Below are positions 48,472 through 57,500 of a stretch of DNA of 64,000 nt, piece by piece. A model generated the notes under the pieces. It saw only the letters and a list, made by a program, of their open reading frames with translations. It made no database searches and had not been told where the DNA came from. This stretch comes from Sphingobacterium sp. UT-1RO-CII-1 (GTDB lineage: Bacteria > Bacteroidota > Bacteroidia > Sphingobacteriales > Sphingobacteriaceae): NCBI RefSeq assembly GCF_026711005.1, contig NZ_JAPPVJ010000002.1, forward strand, positions 496,001 through 560,000, given 5' to 3'. Within the stretch, counting starts at the first letter, position 1. Every line of letters starts with the position of its first letter. A program made the translations under genes and the position numbers.

Positions 48472-48483
48472 GCGATATATCGC
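48472..48483. promoter_or_regulatory. 12-bp palindrome upstream of the AraC-sensor-like gene
   Basis: GCGATATATCGC is a perfect palindrome, flanked on both sides by AGGCTA direct repeats (about 48465 and 48484). It lies within the divergent region and may be an operator. Confidence 0.35.
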
Positions 48484-48548
48484 AGGCTAATCCCCCCCCT
48501 CCACTCACACTACATAAACCCAATAAACACTAGATTACGAGCAACTTA

Positions 48549-48578
48549 TGTGACAATCGGTTAGGGTCACAACTGTGA
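48549..48578. promoter_or_regulatory. Overlapping TGTGA/TCACA inverted half-sites
   Basis: TGTGAC at 48549, GTCACA at 48566 and TGTGA at 48574 give two overlapping inverted repeats (TGTGAC..GTCACA and TCACA-AC-TGTGA), about 120 bp upstream of the ATG at 48696. The spacing does not match a standard CRP site. Confidence 0.3.
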
Positions 48579-48695
48579 TTAAAGCGTTACAGCCTTGTTT
48601 ATAGGCTTTTATCGGGTAAATATTTCGGTTTCGCTTTTATATTGGTTAGCTTTAAGGAGCAATAGAATATATAACCCTACTTATATTCCAAAGTT

Positions 48696-50456
48696 ATGAG
48701 AAATACCCTATTATCAATTTACCACAACCAGAAAGGGAGAGAAGGCCCTCCTATTACTTTTAATTTTCCAGAGCCCGATCCCGATGGCAGCGTTCACCTC
48801 GGCAGAATAAACGGTGGCGGAAAGAGCTGGCAGTCCAAATCACTGGTTATTACGGGCATCGGCCGGCTGCTCTGCTACAGGCAATATCAGGTTAGCCAGC
48901 CTGTAACGTTCATCAACGCCCCCTCCGAACCCGTCGTCTGCCTACGCCTAAGTATAGGCAGGAAATCCACTCTCGGCTATCAAGAAGAGAAAAAACCTTT
49001 ACGCCTCGGGTTCTTAGACAACCGCATTTTCTGGCAGGGAGACCGCATTACCGAAAACCGCATATGGCCAGAGGAGTATGCCGTTCTGGAGCTGTATTAT
49101 CGCCCGGAATGTCTTTCCCATCTAGCCGATAGAACGACCGTGATGGACATCATCGACCAATCGCTGGGCGAAAAAAGCAGCCCTCTTGACCACTATGTAT
49201 TCAGTGGGTCCAAAGAATTGGACGATTTTATCTTGGACATGCTCCACGAGCTTGATACCATGAGCATCTCCATAGATCGTTTTCATCACCTTTGCGACTG
49301 CCTTTTCCTACGATGCATTGGCGAAAAAGTACAGGTAGAGCCTAGGCCCGATATGGATGATGAACAGCCCAAAAAAAACAGCTATCGGCTGTACCAAGCT
49401 TCTCTAAGTGAGCAGGAAATATTATCCGACTTAGAAGATATTGACCGTGCCGGACTACTGGAAGAAGTTAACAGCCTACTGGCTGAAACACAAAGCCTAA
49501 GTCAAAAGTTAAAGCAGGAGCAAGAACTTCATTTTGAACTAAAAAAAATAGGCGACGCTATCCGCAAACATACCTTCGAAAAACTAGGAGCAGATTATAT
49601 GCGGGCAGCCCGTATTCTTTCAACTTGGCACAAAAAAGATAAAGGGCTCGCTAACAAAGAGAGGAAATTCTTAAAACAAGCTATCTTGAGTGCCTGCCTA
49701 ACATCCTTTAACATGCGCAAACCCACAAGAAAAGACCTTGACTTTTATGAAAAGTTATCTGGCAAGCGACACACTTATACCCGTATCGAGCACGATGCTT
49801 TCAAAGACTTCTTGTCGCTACTCCTTCCATCGTCGCCGCCCACCAAACTGTCTGATTCAATCCCCGCCGATGGTATGCCAGCGGCTCAGGAGCTTTTCCT
49901 GGAACATCTCCGTGAGGTCTTTGGTTTGAAAAGTCTAGAAGAAATAAAAAGACAAACCGACAAAGAAAAACCCAAAGAGGTTTCCCAGCTTTACGAAACG
50001 TTGATGGACCACTACAGCGATACACTTGAACTAGGCAAGAACGGCGAAATAGTGCGAAGCGATATTGTACGTGAACTGGACAATGCCTATCAGCGTAATG
50101 ACCTACTGACCCTTTTATTGATAGAGTCTGAAAGCATTGCCCTTGACCCTGAATATATTTCCAAGCTAAATGACGATAGGCTGCGCTGGTTGATCACTTC
50201 CCTTCGCTTAGAGCGGGAAGACCAGCAGTATTTATTGCACGAAACGGAAGAAAACCTGGCTTTTTATGACCTACAGCGCTTTCATCACTTTGGTGATGAC
50301 TTCAAGAAATTCTGCCGACAACTAAAAAACACCATGAAAAAAATGGCTCCTTACTGCGACAAATTTTCAGAGCTCATCGCTGATATCACGGCTCAGCCCT
50401 CGGCACTCAAAGCCATCATACTGGCCGAGTGTATTATAGAAAGTAAGAAACAATAG
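48696..50456 (+). CDS. Protein with AraC-type sensory N-terminus, coiled coil and degenerate J-like domain; no HTH
   Basis: The 586-residue cytoplasmic protein is unusual. Residues about 20-210 resemble the cupin-like ligand domain of Bacteroidota AraC regulators (SLVITGIGRLLCYRQYQ, EPVVCLRLSIGRK, YAVLELYYRPECLSHLA), but no AraC HTH follows. Residues 236-300 are a charged coiled coil. Residues about 408-476 (QLYETLMDHYSDTLELGKNG, then RELDNAYQRNDLLTLLLIES) recall J-like domains of DnaJ-related proteins in which HPD is replaced by YSD at 440-442; I hold this comparison lightly. The remaining C-terminus is helical. It is divergent from the PUL3 sigma gene. No function can be given. Confidence 0.6.
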   Translation: MRNTLLSIYHNQKGREGPPITFNFPEPDPDGSVHLGRINGGGKSWQSKSLVITGIGRLLCYRQYQVSQPVTFINAPSEPVVCLRLSIGRKSTLGYQEEKKPLRLGFLDNRIFWQGDRITENRIWPEEYAVLELYYRPECLSHLADRTTVMDIIDQSLGEKSSPLDHYVFSGSKELDDFILDMLHELDTMSISIDRFHHLCDCLFLRCIGEKVQVEPRPDMDDEQPKKNSYRLYQASLSEQEILSDLEDIDRAGLLEEVNSLLAETQSLSQKLKQEQELHFELKKIGDAIRKHTFEKLGADYMRAARILSTWHKKDKGLANKERKFLKQAILSACLTSFNMRKPTRKDLDFYEKLSGKRHTYTRIEHDAFKDFLSLLLPSSPPTKLSDSIPADGMPAAQELFLEHLREVFGLKSLEEIKRQTDKEKPKEVSQLYETLMDHYSDTLELGKNGEIVRSDIVRELDNAYQRNDLLTLLLIESESIALDPEYISKLNDDRLRWLITSLRLEREDQQYLLHETEENLAFYDLQRFHHFGDDFKKFCRQLKNTMKKMAPYCDKFSELIADITAQPSALKAIILAECIIESKKQ

Positions 50457-50588
50457 TAGCTCATAAAGGTGTTTTTATATCCCTGATTTCAGCCAATTTT
50501 GCAACATATTTTCTGGTTTCCTTGGTCATTTATTTCAATATAAATACCTTCGTTGCCAGATTATATATAATCGTTAATAGATAAACGG

Positions 50589-51659
50589 ATGAAAAATTGG
50601 ATTGGGCTTTTATTATTATTTTTCACTCTTACTTTTGTGGGGTGTAACACGGGTGCTCAGCAAACAAAAAACGAAAACCAACCTACAAAACACCCCATAA
50701 GCCTTGCCGATTTTAAAAAGGTAAAAGGGGTAGATAATGTACAGGAAGTGCCTTTTCAATTGCATACCCAGTTAGATACTGTGCGGTTTTATTTGGCTCC
50801 TCATCAAGATTCAGCTTTTGTAAAGATACCTTATCATAAACTGGACAATTACTATGGCTTCAAAGAGTTTGATGATTTCTACTCGATACACTACAGCATA
50901 GCAAACAATTTATCCAATAGCATCGAAGCCTTCGTGCTAAAATCGGAGTTTACGGCCTCATCTGACCTGACATTAAAGGGAATAAATCTTTACGAAATCA
51001 GAAGTAGCACCTATATGGACAGGCCTGATTTGGATAACAAATCGTTTGCTCCATATGGCACCATAGAAGAAGTAACGGCCGATGAATACCGTGCAGCCCT
51101 TCCATCGAAAACAGAAGAAGTGTTTTCAAAAAATCCGCATGTAAAGCTGAAGGATAACGACTGGATATACAGCAAAGACGGACAAGAGCAAAAGATTCAA
51201 CAACATGAAAATTTAGAAACCGAAGATGGGGTATTATCCTATCAATATATTGGGCGTTCTGATTTTTTGAATTTAGAGATTTTTAAAGAGGATAACCTGG
51301 ATCTCAACAACTCTTATCATGTTTTCTATAATCCTGAAGCAGAATTCTCGATGGATTTATTTACCGCAGGCTATCCTCATATTATCCCCTCCATCAACAG
51401 AGTTTCTGCCATTAGCAATAATAATGATGTAGGCGTAGATTTTTTAGTCGCTCAATACCTGCCAGAGGAAAAAAAGCAGATCAATCAGTTGTACGTTAAT
51501 TTTACAAATTTCAAATTTTCGGATGATACCAAAGGCTTTTGGATAAACCACGACACATTTTATGCAGAAGTATACCCTACGAATTCGGCTCCGGAAAATG
51601 GAAAAAAACAAAAACTGTCGTATATCAAAATCCAACTAAAACCCACCTTGTTTAACTAA
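50589..51659 (+). CDS. Lipoprotein of unknown function
   Basis: The 356-residue product has a clear lipoprotein signal: hydrophobic residues 5-16 and lipobox FVGC (cysteine 19). The mature part is rich in Asp, Asn and aromatic residues and alternates short beta and coil segments (FYLAPHQDSAFVKIPYHKLDNYY, NSYHVFYNPEAEFSMDL). I recognise no family. A second exported protein of unknown type starts 18 nt after it, so the two are probably an operon. It follows the AraC-sensor-like gene by 132 nt on the same strand. Confidence 0.7.
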   Translation: MKNWIGLLLLFFTLTFVGCNTGAQQTKNENQPTKHPISLADFKKVKGVDNVQEVPFQLHTQLDTVRFYLAPHQDSAFVKIPYHKLDNYYGFKEFDDFYSIHYSIANNLSNSIEAFVLKSEFTASSDLTLKGINLYEIRSSTYMDRPDLDNKSFAPYGTIEEVTADEYRAALPSKTEEVFSKNPHVKLKDNDWIYSKDGQEQKIQQHENLETEDGVLSYQYIGRSDFLNLEIFKEDNLDLNNSYHVFYNPEAEFSMDLFTAGYPHIIPSINRVSAISNNNDVGVDFLVAQYLPEEKKQINQLYVNFTNFKFSDDTKGFWINHDTFYAEVYPTNSAPENGKKQKLSYIKIQLKPTLFN

Positions 51660-51677
51660 GGTTTACAGATTATTATC

Positions 51678-52244
51678 ATGAAAAAAACATTCCTATTATT
51701 GCTCCTTTCGTTGGGTAGCTTGATGACGATGGCCCAGACTTTAAAAGTCGTGGTAAAACAAAATGGCAAAGCCGTAAAATCTGTAGACGATGTCTACGTG
51801 CTTAAAAAATCGACGTTTCAGTTCGAGATACAGGCCGATCAGATCGAAGGCTTTTTGTTGGGCGTAACGACGGACGAAAATCATTTTGGAGAAGCGGTTG
51901 ATTTTTTAGAACCCGATGAGCCCTGGTTTCAAAATACGGGAATGGCAGAAGTGTTATATAATCAAAACCAAGAGTTGTACCTCATGGAAACCGCCCCTTC
52001 TTACTGGTACTATACAAACGAAAACGACCACCGTTTTGATAGAAATCCGATAGGGACACCTGAAAAATGGACCGGCACCCGCACCATTACAAAACTGTAC
52101 GACATCACGGCCCAGCAAGAAGTAGCGCTAAAAGATATAGAAACCAGCCTCTATATTTATATGTACGACCCCGAGTATGATGACAATTATACGATGATCG
52201 GGAAAAAGACTCTATTCTTTGGCGAGCTAAAATTTGTGGATTAA
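51678..52244 (+). CDS. Exported protein of unknown function whose 3' end is duplicated downstream
   Basis: The 188-residue protein begins with a signal peptide (MKKTFLLLLLSLGSLMTMAQ, cleavage after MAQ). The mature part is acidic and aromatic, with FEIQADQIEGFLLGV and SYWYYTNENDHRF. I know no family. Its last 51 codons (from KLYDITAQQ) and 25 nt beyond the stop are repeated at 52942-53120 with a single base difference outside the reading frame. It is probably cotranscribed with the lipoprotein gene 18 nt upstream. Confidence 0.7.
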   Translation: MKKTFLLLLLSLGSLMTMAQTLKVVVKQNGKAVKSVDDVYVLKKSTFQFEIQADQIEGFLLGVTTDENHFGEAVDFLEPDEPWFQNTGMAEVLYNQNQELYLMETAPSYWYYTNENDHRFDRNPIGTPEKWTGTRTITKLYDITAQQEVALKDIETSLYIYMYDPEYDDNYTMIGKKTLFFGELKFVD

Positions 52245-52269
52245 GCATGTGCATATTTTTTGCTAAGAA
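52091..52269 (+). repeat. 179-bp direct repeat, left copy
   Basis: This copy covers the 3' end of the exported-protein gene and 25 nt after it. It is identical to 52942-53120 except for position 52255 (A here, G at 53106). Identity stops sharply at both ends. The period is 851 bp. Confidence 0.95.
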
Positions 52270-52347
52270 AAGCTGTTCTCACGGGAGTAAATTAGCTTCA
52301 TTTGCCTCAACAATTTGTTAAATAGACTTGGCGTAAATCCTACGGTT

Positions 52348-52379
52348 TTTGCGATTATTGGTAGAAAGCCGTATCTTAG
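52348..52379 (+). promoter_or_regulatory. Candidate promoter of the toxin-antitoxin pair
   Basis: TTTG (52348-52351), a 20-bp spacer and TATCTTAG (52372-52379; one mismatch to TAnnTTTG) lie 22 nt before the antitoxin ATG. It is inside the segment between the direct repeats, so the module carries its own promoter. Confidence 0.55.
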
Positions 52380-52401
52380 AATTTATTAAGAATGTATGCT
52401 T

Positions 52402-52614
52402 ATGACGACATTAACAATACATCTAGACAATGAAAAATCCGAACAAGCTATAAAAGCTGTATTGGATGCTTTGGGCGTAAGGTATGACGAAGTAAGTGAT
52501 CAACCTACTTTTCCAGACCATGTCACTGCAGGTGTCCGTAAGGCCCAGAAAGATTTAAAGCTAGGCCGTGTCAAAGATTACAAAGGTCTGGACACTATTT
52601 TAAATAATGGTTAA
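52402..52614 (+). CDS. Antitoxin-like protein (DUF2683 family)
   Basis: I use the ATG at 52402 (MTTLTIHLDNEKSEQAIKAV); an in-frame ATG two codons earlier is possible. The 70-residue protein has the DUF2683 pattern: an N-terminal beta strand and helix suited to ribbon-helix-helix-like dimerisation (TIHLDNEKSEQAIKAVLDAL), then PDHVTAGVRKAQKDLKLGRV and a short tail. Such proteins precede RelE/ParE toxins in Bacteroidota. The toxin starts 14 nt downstream. The pair sits between the two copies of a 179-bp direct repeat. Confidence 0.75.
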   Translation: MTTLTIHLDNEKSEQAIKAVLDALGVRYDEVSDQPTFPDHVTAGVRKAQKDLKLGRVKDYKGLDTILNNG

Positions 52615-52628
52615 TTTCTATAGCTGTT

Positions 52629-52919
52629 ATGGCGCTGAAAGTTCAATATACCGACACTTTCGAGGACACATTTAAAGCGTTGGTAGAGTTCATACACGAA
52701 AATTGGGGTGATAAGGTTGTACGTGATTTTGTTAAAGAAACGGAGAAAACAATTCAATTAATTGCCTCTTTTCCTAATATGTACAAAGCAAGTTCCTTTG
52801 ATAGAGAAGTACGCGTTGCTCCGATCAAAAAACTAAGTTCACTTTTTTATGCTGTTGGCGAAGGTCAGCTAACATTGCTGTATATTGTCGACAGTCGTCA
52901 AGAGCCATTTTGGCTATGA
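52629..52919 (+). CDS. RelE/ParE-family toxin
   Basis: The 96-residue protein has the ParE/RelE-like order: KVQYTDTFEDTFKALVEFIHENWGDKVVRDFVKETEKTIQLIASFPNM is the helical hairpin, and VRVAPIKKLSSLFYAV, LTLLYIVDSRQEPFWL is the terminal sheet. Family members block gyrase (ParE) or cleave mRNA on ribosomes (RelE); sequence alone does not decide. Length and C-terminus are normal for the family, so it seems intact. Its stop codon overlaps (ATGA) an ATG that opens the duplicated fragment. Confidence 0.8.
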   Translation: MALKVQYTDTFEDTFKALVEFIHENWGDKVVRDFVKETEKTIQLIASFPNMYKASSFDREVRVAPIKKLSSLFYAVGEGQLTLLYIVDSRQEPFWL

Positions 52920-53095
52920 ATCACACATTCATCTTACCAAAAAAACTGTACGACATCACGGCCCAGCAAGAAGTAGCGCTAAAAGATATAGAAACCAGCC
53001 TCTATATTTATATGTACGACCCCGAGTATGATGACAATTATACGATGATCGGGAAAAAGACTCTATTCTTTGGCGAGCTAAAATTTGTGGATTAA
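52916..53095 (+). pseudogene. Truncated duplicate of the 3' end of the exported-protein gene (51678)
   Basis: A 59-residue frame starts at an ATG overlapping the toxin stop. After nine unrelated residues (MNHTFILPK) it continues with the last 51 residues of the protein ending at 52244, identical in every residue. It lacks the signal peptide and most of the mature domain, so it is a remnant; translational coupling to the toxin could still express it. Confidence 0.8.
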
Positions 53096-53120
53096 GCATG
53101 TGCATGTTTTTTGCTAAGAA
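52942..53120 (+). repeat. 179-bp direct repeat, right copy
   Basis: This is the second copy of 52091-52269, with one mismatch at 53106. Recombination between the copies would delete 851 bp containing the toxin-antitoxin pair and restore a single 3' end. Confidence 0.95.
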
Positions 53121-53169
53121 TGGTAAAAATCAACAAAAACGAATAATTGTTCTATTAATTTTTCTTACT

Positions 53170-54555
53170 CTATACTCCACCACCTAATGCCCTGTACAAA
53201 TAAATCAGGGACTGATACTTTAATAGGCGATCATTCGTCATTTGTATTTGTGCTGATAGTAATGCCTGTCTGGCTGTCAAAACATCTGTATAATTAGTTG
53301 AACTATGATATAAAAGCAATTTTTGAGTATATTCTAATGCTTCCTGTAATTTAATCAATTGGGTTAACCGTTGCTTTTCCTGTTCAGATGCTGAGTTATA
53401 ATTAAACAGTGCATCTGAAACTTCCTGACCGGCAATTAATAATGTTTTTTTGAAATTCAGTTCTTTCTCTCTATACTCCGATTTTGCCAGTTCAAGCTGG
53501 GTTTTATTCAACCGTTTAGAAAACACCGGCTGTAATAATCCCCCCCCAACGTTTGCGAAAAAACCTGACGGAGTAAACCAATTGCTTATACCAAAATTAG
53601 TAAAACCACTTGAAGCATTAATAGTCAAAGAAGGATAAAACGCTTTTCTTGCCATATTAATTTTTTCAAAATATGATGCCAATTCAAATTCAGTTGCCCT
53701 CACATCAGGTCTGTTCCGCAATAACTGTACAGGAATTCCGATGTGTACATCCGGAAATAAGGGTTCGATTTTGAATGTATTTCGGTTGATGGTTTCAGGA
53801 GACTGTCCCAGCAGTACATTCAATGCGTTTTCTATGGAGTGTATTTGTCTCTGTACAGTAGGAAGCAGGTTTTTAGCTTCAAGATACCCAGCTTCACTTT
53901 GGGCAACGGCGGCGGCCGTAACGATGTTTGCCTCTTTAAGTTTTTTCATCGTTTCGGCTTCTTCCTTACGGATTTCTATGGTCGTTTCAAGTATACTAAC
54001 TTGTTCATCCAATGTCAGCAATTGGTAATAATAATCTGCAATTTTTGCGATCAATTCCGTTTGAACTACTTGTTGCATTGATTCTTCCTGGAGTAATTTG
54101 TAAACCGCTGCCTTTTTCCCGTTTTTTAATTTGCCCCATAGATCCAATTCCCAAGAAGTTCTCAATCCGGCCTCATACATGGTGGCATTTTCTACGAATC
54201 CAAAACTCTGCGGGTAAGCCATCCGCGACTGCTTTACTCCTCCGTCAATAGACAACTGAGGGAAAAACGCCTCTTTAGACTGCGCTAAAAGAGATTGTGC
54301 TTTATAAATTCTTTCTAACTCTATTTTTAAATCATGATTGTTCTTCAGGCCTGTATCTATCAATTCTCTTAATTGTTCATCATTAAAGAACTCCTGCCAG
54401 GATATATCAGCCATATTGAGCGTGTCCTGCGCCTCATCCGTACGGTACAAAGACTCATCAATATGTGTTGCATTTATATAATTTTTGCTTGTCATACAAG
54501 ATGATAACAAACTTATGAGAGCTAAAGCAACTGTATATTTAAAATGTAACTTCAT
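53170..54555 (-). CDS. NodT/OprM-type outer-membrane efflux lipoprotein
   Basis: The 461-residue protein has a lipoprotein signal (lipobox LLSSC, cysteine about 20) and the two repeated OMF halves of the TolC fold (ISWQEFFNDEQLRELIDTGLKNNHDLKIELERI, RAAFFPQL-like EAFFPQLSIDGG; RNRPDVRATEFELASYFEKI, RKAFYPSLTINASSG). It forms the outer-membrane channel of the RND pump encoded just upstream. It is the last gene of the efflux operon, 43 nt after the pump gene. No terminator hairpin was found after it. Confidence 0.93.
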   Translation of the reverse strand: MKLHFKYTVALALISLLSSCMTSKNYINATHIDESLYRTDEAQDTLNMADISWQEFFNDEQLRELIDTGLKNNHDLKIELERIYKAQSLLAQSKEAFFPQLSIDGGVKQSRMAYPQSFGFVENATMYEAGLRTSWELDLWGKLKNGKKAAVYKLLQEESMQQVVQTELIAKIADYYYQLLTLDEQVSILETTIEIRKEEAETMKKLKEANIVTAAAVAQSEAGYLEAKNLLPTVQRQIHSIENALNVLLGQSPETINRNTFKIEPLFPDVHIGIPVQLLRNRPDVRATEFELASYFEKINMARKAFYPSLTINASSGFTNFGISNWFTPSGFFANVGGGLLQPVFSKRLNKTQLELAKSEYREKELNFKKTLLIAGQEVSDALFNYNSASEQEKQRLTQLIKLQEALEYTQKLLLYHSSTNYTDVLTARQALLSAQIQMTNDRLLKYQSLIYLYRALGGGV

Positions 54556-54598
54556 TGTTTGATTGAATTAAATTTTACAAAAAGAATTCTTCCAGATT

Positions 54599-57500
54599 CT
54601 AATTTTCTATCGTATACGCTTTCCCTGAAATCCGTTCGTGTAAATATTGGAAAAGAATATACAGCGAAGGGATTACCAATACGCCGACTATGGTGCCGAT
54701 TAACATACCGCCTACTGCGGCTGTCCCGATGGATTTATTACTTAAAGCACCTGCTCCTGTAGCCAGCATTAATGGTAAAAGACCAAAAATGAAAGCAAAA
54801 GAGGTCATCAGGATTGGTCTTAAACGCACTTTTGCTCCTTCTAAAGCAGCCTCTATAATAGATGCTCCTGATTTTCTGTATTGAAATGCAAACTCGACTA
54901 TCAGAATCGCATTTTTAGCTAAGAGCCCTATCAGCATAATCAAACTGATTTGTAGGAAAATATTGTTTTCAATACCAAACATACGTGCAAACAGAAAGGC
55001 TCCTGATAAACCTATCGGAAGAGAAAACAATACCGCAAACGGGAGAATGTAACTTTTGAACTGGGCACTAAGCAGGAAGTAAACGAACAGCAGAGACAGT
55101 AAAAATATGATAACCGTCTGGTTGCCGCTCAGGCTTTCTTCCCGTGTAAGTCCTGCGTATTCAAATCCGTAACCTTTCGGCAGTGTTTGTTCTGCCACCT
55201 CTTCTATGGCCTGAATAGCATCTCCGGAACTGTAACCGGCGTTGGGGGCTCCGTTTACATAGGCCGAATTAAATAAATTAAATCGGGTGAGAAATTCAGG
55301 TCCATACACTTTTTTCAAGTCAATAAAGCTAATAATAGGTGCCATTTCTCCCTCACTATTTTTCACATAGAGTTGTTCTATGGCCTGTCTGTTTTGTCGG
55401 AATGAAGGAGCAGCCTGTATCATTACCTTGTATTGTTTTCCAAATCTGTTGAAATTGGTAGCGTATATTCCTCCGAGATATCCCTGTAAGGTTGTTAGTA
55501 TTTCGGTTACCGATACATTGGCTTCTTTTGCTTTTTCTACATTTATACTGACTTCGTATTGCGGGAAATTGGTATTAAATGAAGAAGTGGCATACATAAT
55601 TTCCGGACGTTGGTTTAATGCACCAAGAAAATTTCCCATTACTTTTTCAAAAGCATCATAGGCACCATTGGTTCTGTCCTGTAGTTGCACCTCAAATCCG
55701 GTATTACTTCCAAATCCCTGCAATGTAGGACCGGCAAAAAAAACGATATGGGCATCTTTTATAAAGGCTGCTTTTGCAAATAGCTTCTGCACAACATGCT
55801 GGATTTCCTGTTCTTTGTCAGGACGTTGATCCCAATGTTTTAACTTAATAAAAACCACCGCATACGAACTCCCGTTTCCGCTGAAAAAGTCCATTCCTGC
55901 CAAACGTGATGAATATTCCACTTCGGGAATGGTCATTGCCAGGCTATCTACCATATCGGTAATTCTTTCCGTTTCTTCTAAAGAGGTAGAAGGATTTAAA
56001 ATAATATTGGCGTATATCGAAGAGCTGTCTTCGTTAGGCACAAAACCTGTTTGCGTGTTTTTTACGAGATAATAGAATAATGTACCAAATGCGACTACAC
56101 TTCCTAATGAAATCCATTTATATCTATTCAAGAAACGTAACGCACCGAGATAACGATCCGTTATTTTGTTAAACCCCTGATTAAAAGCTGTTTTAAAACG
56201 TGATGTAAATCCTTTTTCTTGTTCCTGATTTTCTTTGGAGGGCTTTAACAATATCGCACAAAGTGCGGGGCTCAGCGTTAGCGCATTTACTGCTGAAATT
56301 AATATGGCTACTGCCAGTGTTATTCCGAATTCTCTATAAAAAATACCGACAGAACCGTCAATAAAGGTTACCGGAATAAAAACTGCCGACATAACAAGGG
56401 TAATCGAAATAATAGCCGTTGTCAGTTCGTGCATGGCACTTATCGTGGCTTGTTTGGCTGATTTAGCACCCTCGTGCAGTTTGGCGTGTACGGCTTCTAC
56501 AACAATAATCGCATCATCGACCACAATACCGATAGAAAGCACCAACGCAAAAAGGGTCAGAAGATTAATGGTGAAACCAAAGAGGTTCAAAAAGAAAAAT
56601 GTACCTATCAATGCTACCGGAACGGCTATTGCGGGAATCAATGTTGAGCGCCAATCCTGCAAGAACAATAATACAACGATGAAAACCAGAACAAAGGCTT
56701 CTATTAGTGTGGAAATTAATTTATTAATAGATGCCAATAAGAAATCATTAGAATTGGCATACTGCACAAATTTAGTACCCGCCGGCAAGTCCGATTCGGC
56801 TTCCTTAAGAATTTGTTCACATTCTTTAATGATATTGTGTGCATTGGAACCTGCCGTTTGGTTGATCGCAACGTAAGTCCCTGTTTTTCCATATGCTGTG
56901 ATGGAAGTAGCGTGCGAATAGGCTCCTAACTCAATATCGGCCACATCTCTTAAACGAAGGAACTGCCCCTCTCCGGTAGAGCGAATAACAATATCTCCAA
57001 ATTCTTTTTCTGTTTCGAGCCTACCTGTATATTTAAGCGAGTATTGAAATGTTTGATTGCTATTTTCTCCTATCTTTCCGGGTGCGGCTTCCACATTCTG
57101 CTCGGAGAGTGCTTGCATTATATGCGTAGGCGTAAGGCCGTAAGCCACCATTTCATTGGGTTTAAGCCAGATCCGCATACTGTATTCTTTTCCTCCGGAA
57201 ATAGAGGCGTCTCCCACGCCATCGATTCGTTTCAATTTCGGCAGAACGTTGATCCGTATATAGTTTTCCAGAAAAGCCTGATCATACCGGTCATCTTCAC
57301 TGTAGTACATAAAACTAAATATTTCACTACTTAGCCGTTTGGTGGTGGTGATTCCATATTTGATAACTTCCTCTGGCAATTGGCTCACTGCCTGATTGAC
57401 TCTGTTCTGTACATTCACAGCAGCCATATCGGCATCTGCTCCTTGTTCAAATACAATTGTAATGACAGCAGAACCATCATTACTTGCTTTCGAACTCATA

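Larger units (their letters stand above)
48294..48695. other. Divergent control region between the PUL3 sigma gene and the AraC-sensor-like gene
   Basis: No gene is visible in these 402 bp. The region contains a minus-strand -7 element for the sigma gene, a 12-bp palindrome GCGATATATCGC (48472-48483) flanked by AGGCTA copies, an eight-C homopolymer tract (about 48493), and TGTGA/TCACA-type half sites (48549-48578). Just before the rightward gene stands AAGGAG at about 48653, 40 nt from the ATG and so not its ribosome site. Confidence 0.5.

Noticed and set aside
48549-48571. CRP-binding site TGTGA..TCACA
   Set aside because: The spacing is 13 nt instead of 6, so it does not fit a standard CRP site; kept only as a dyad.
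50589-53120. Integrative or transposable element carrying the toxin-antitoxin pair
   Set aside because: No integrase, transposase, terminal inverted repeats or tRNA attachment site was found; only the direct repeat is supported.
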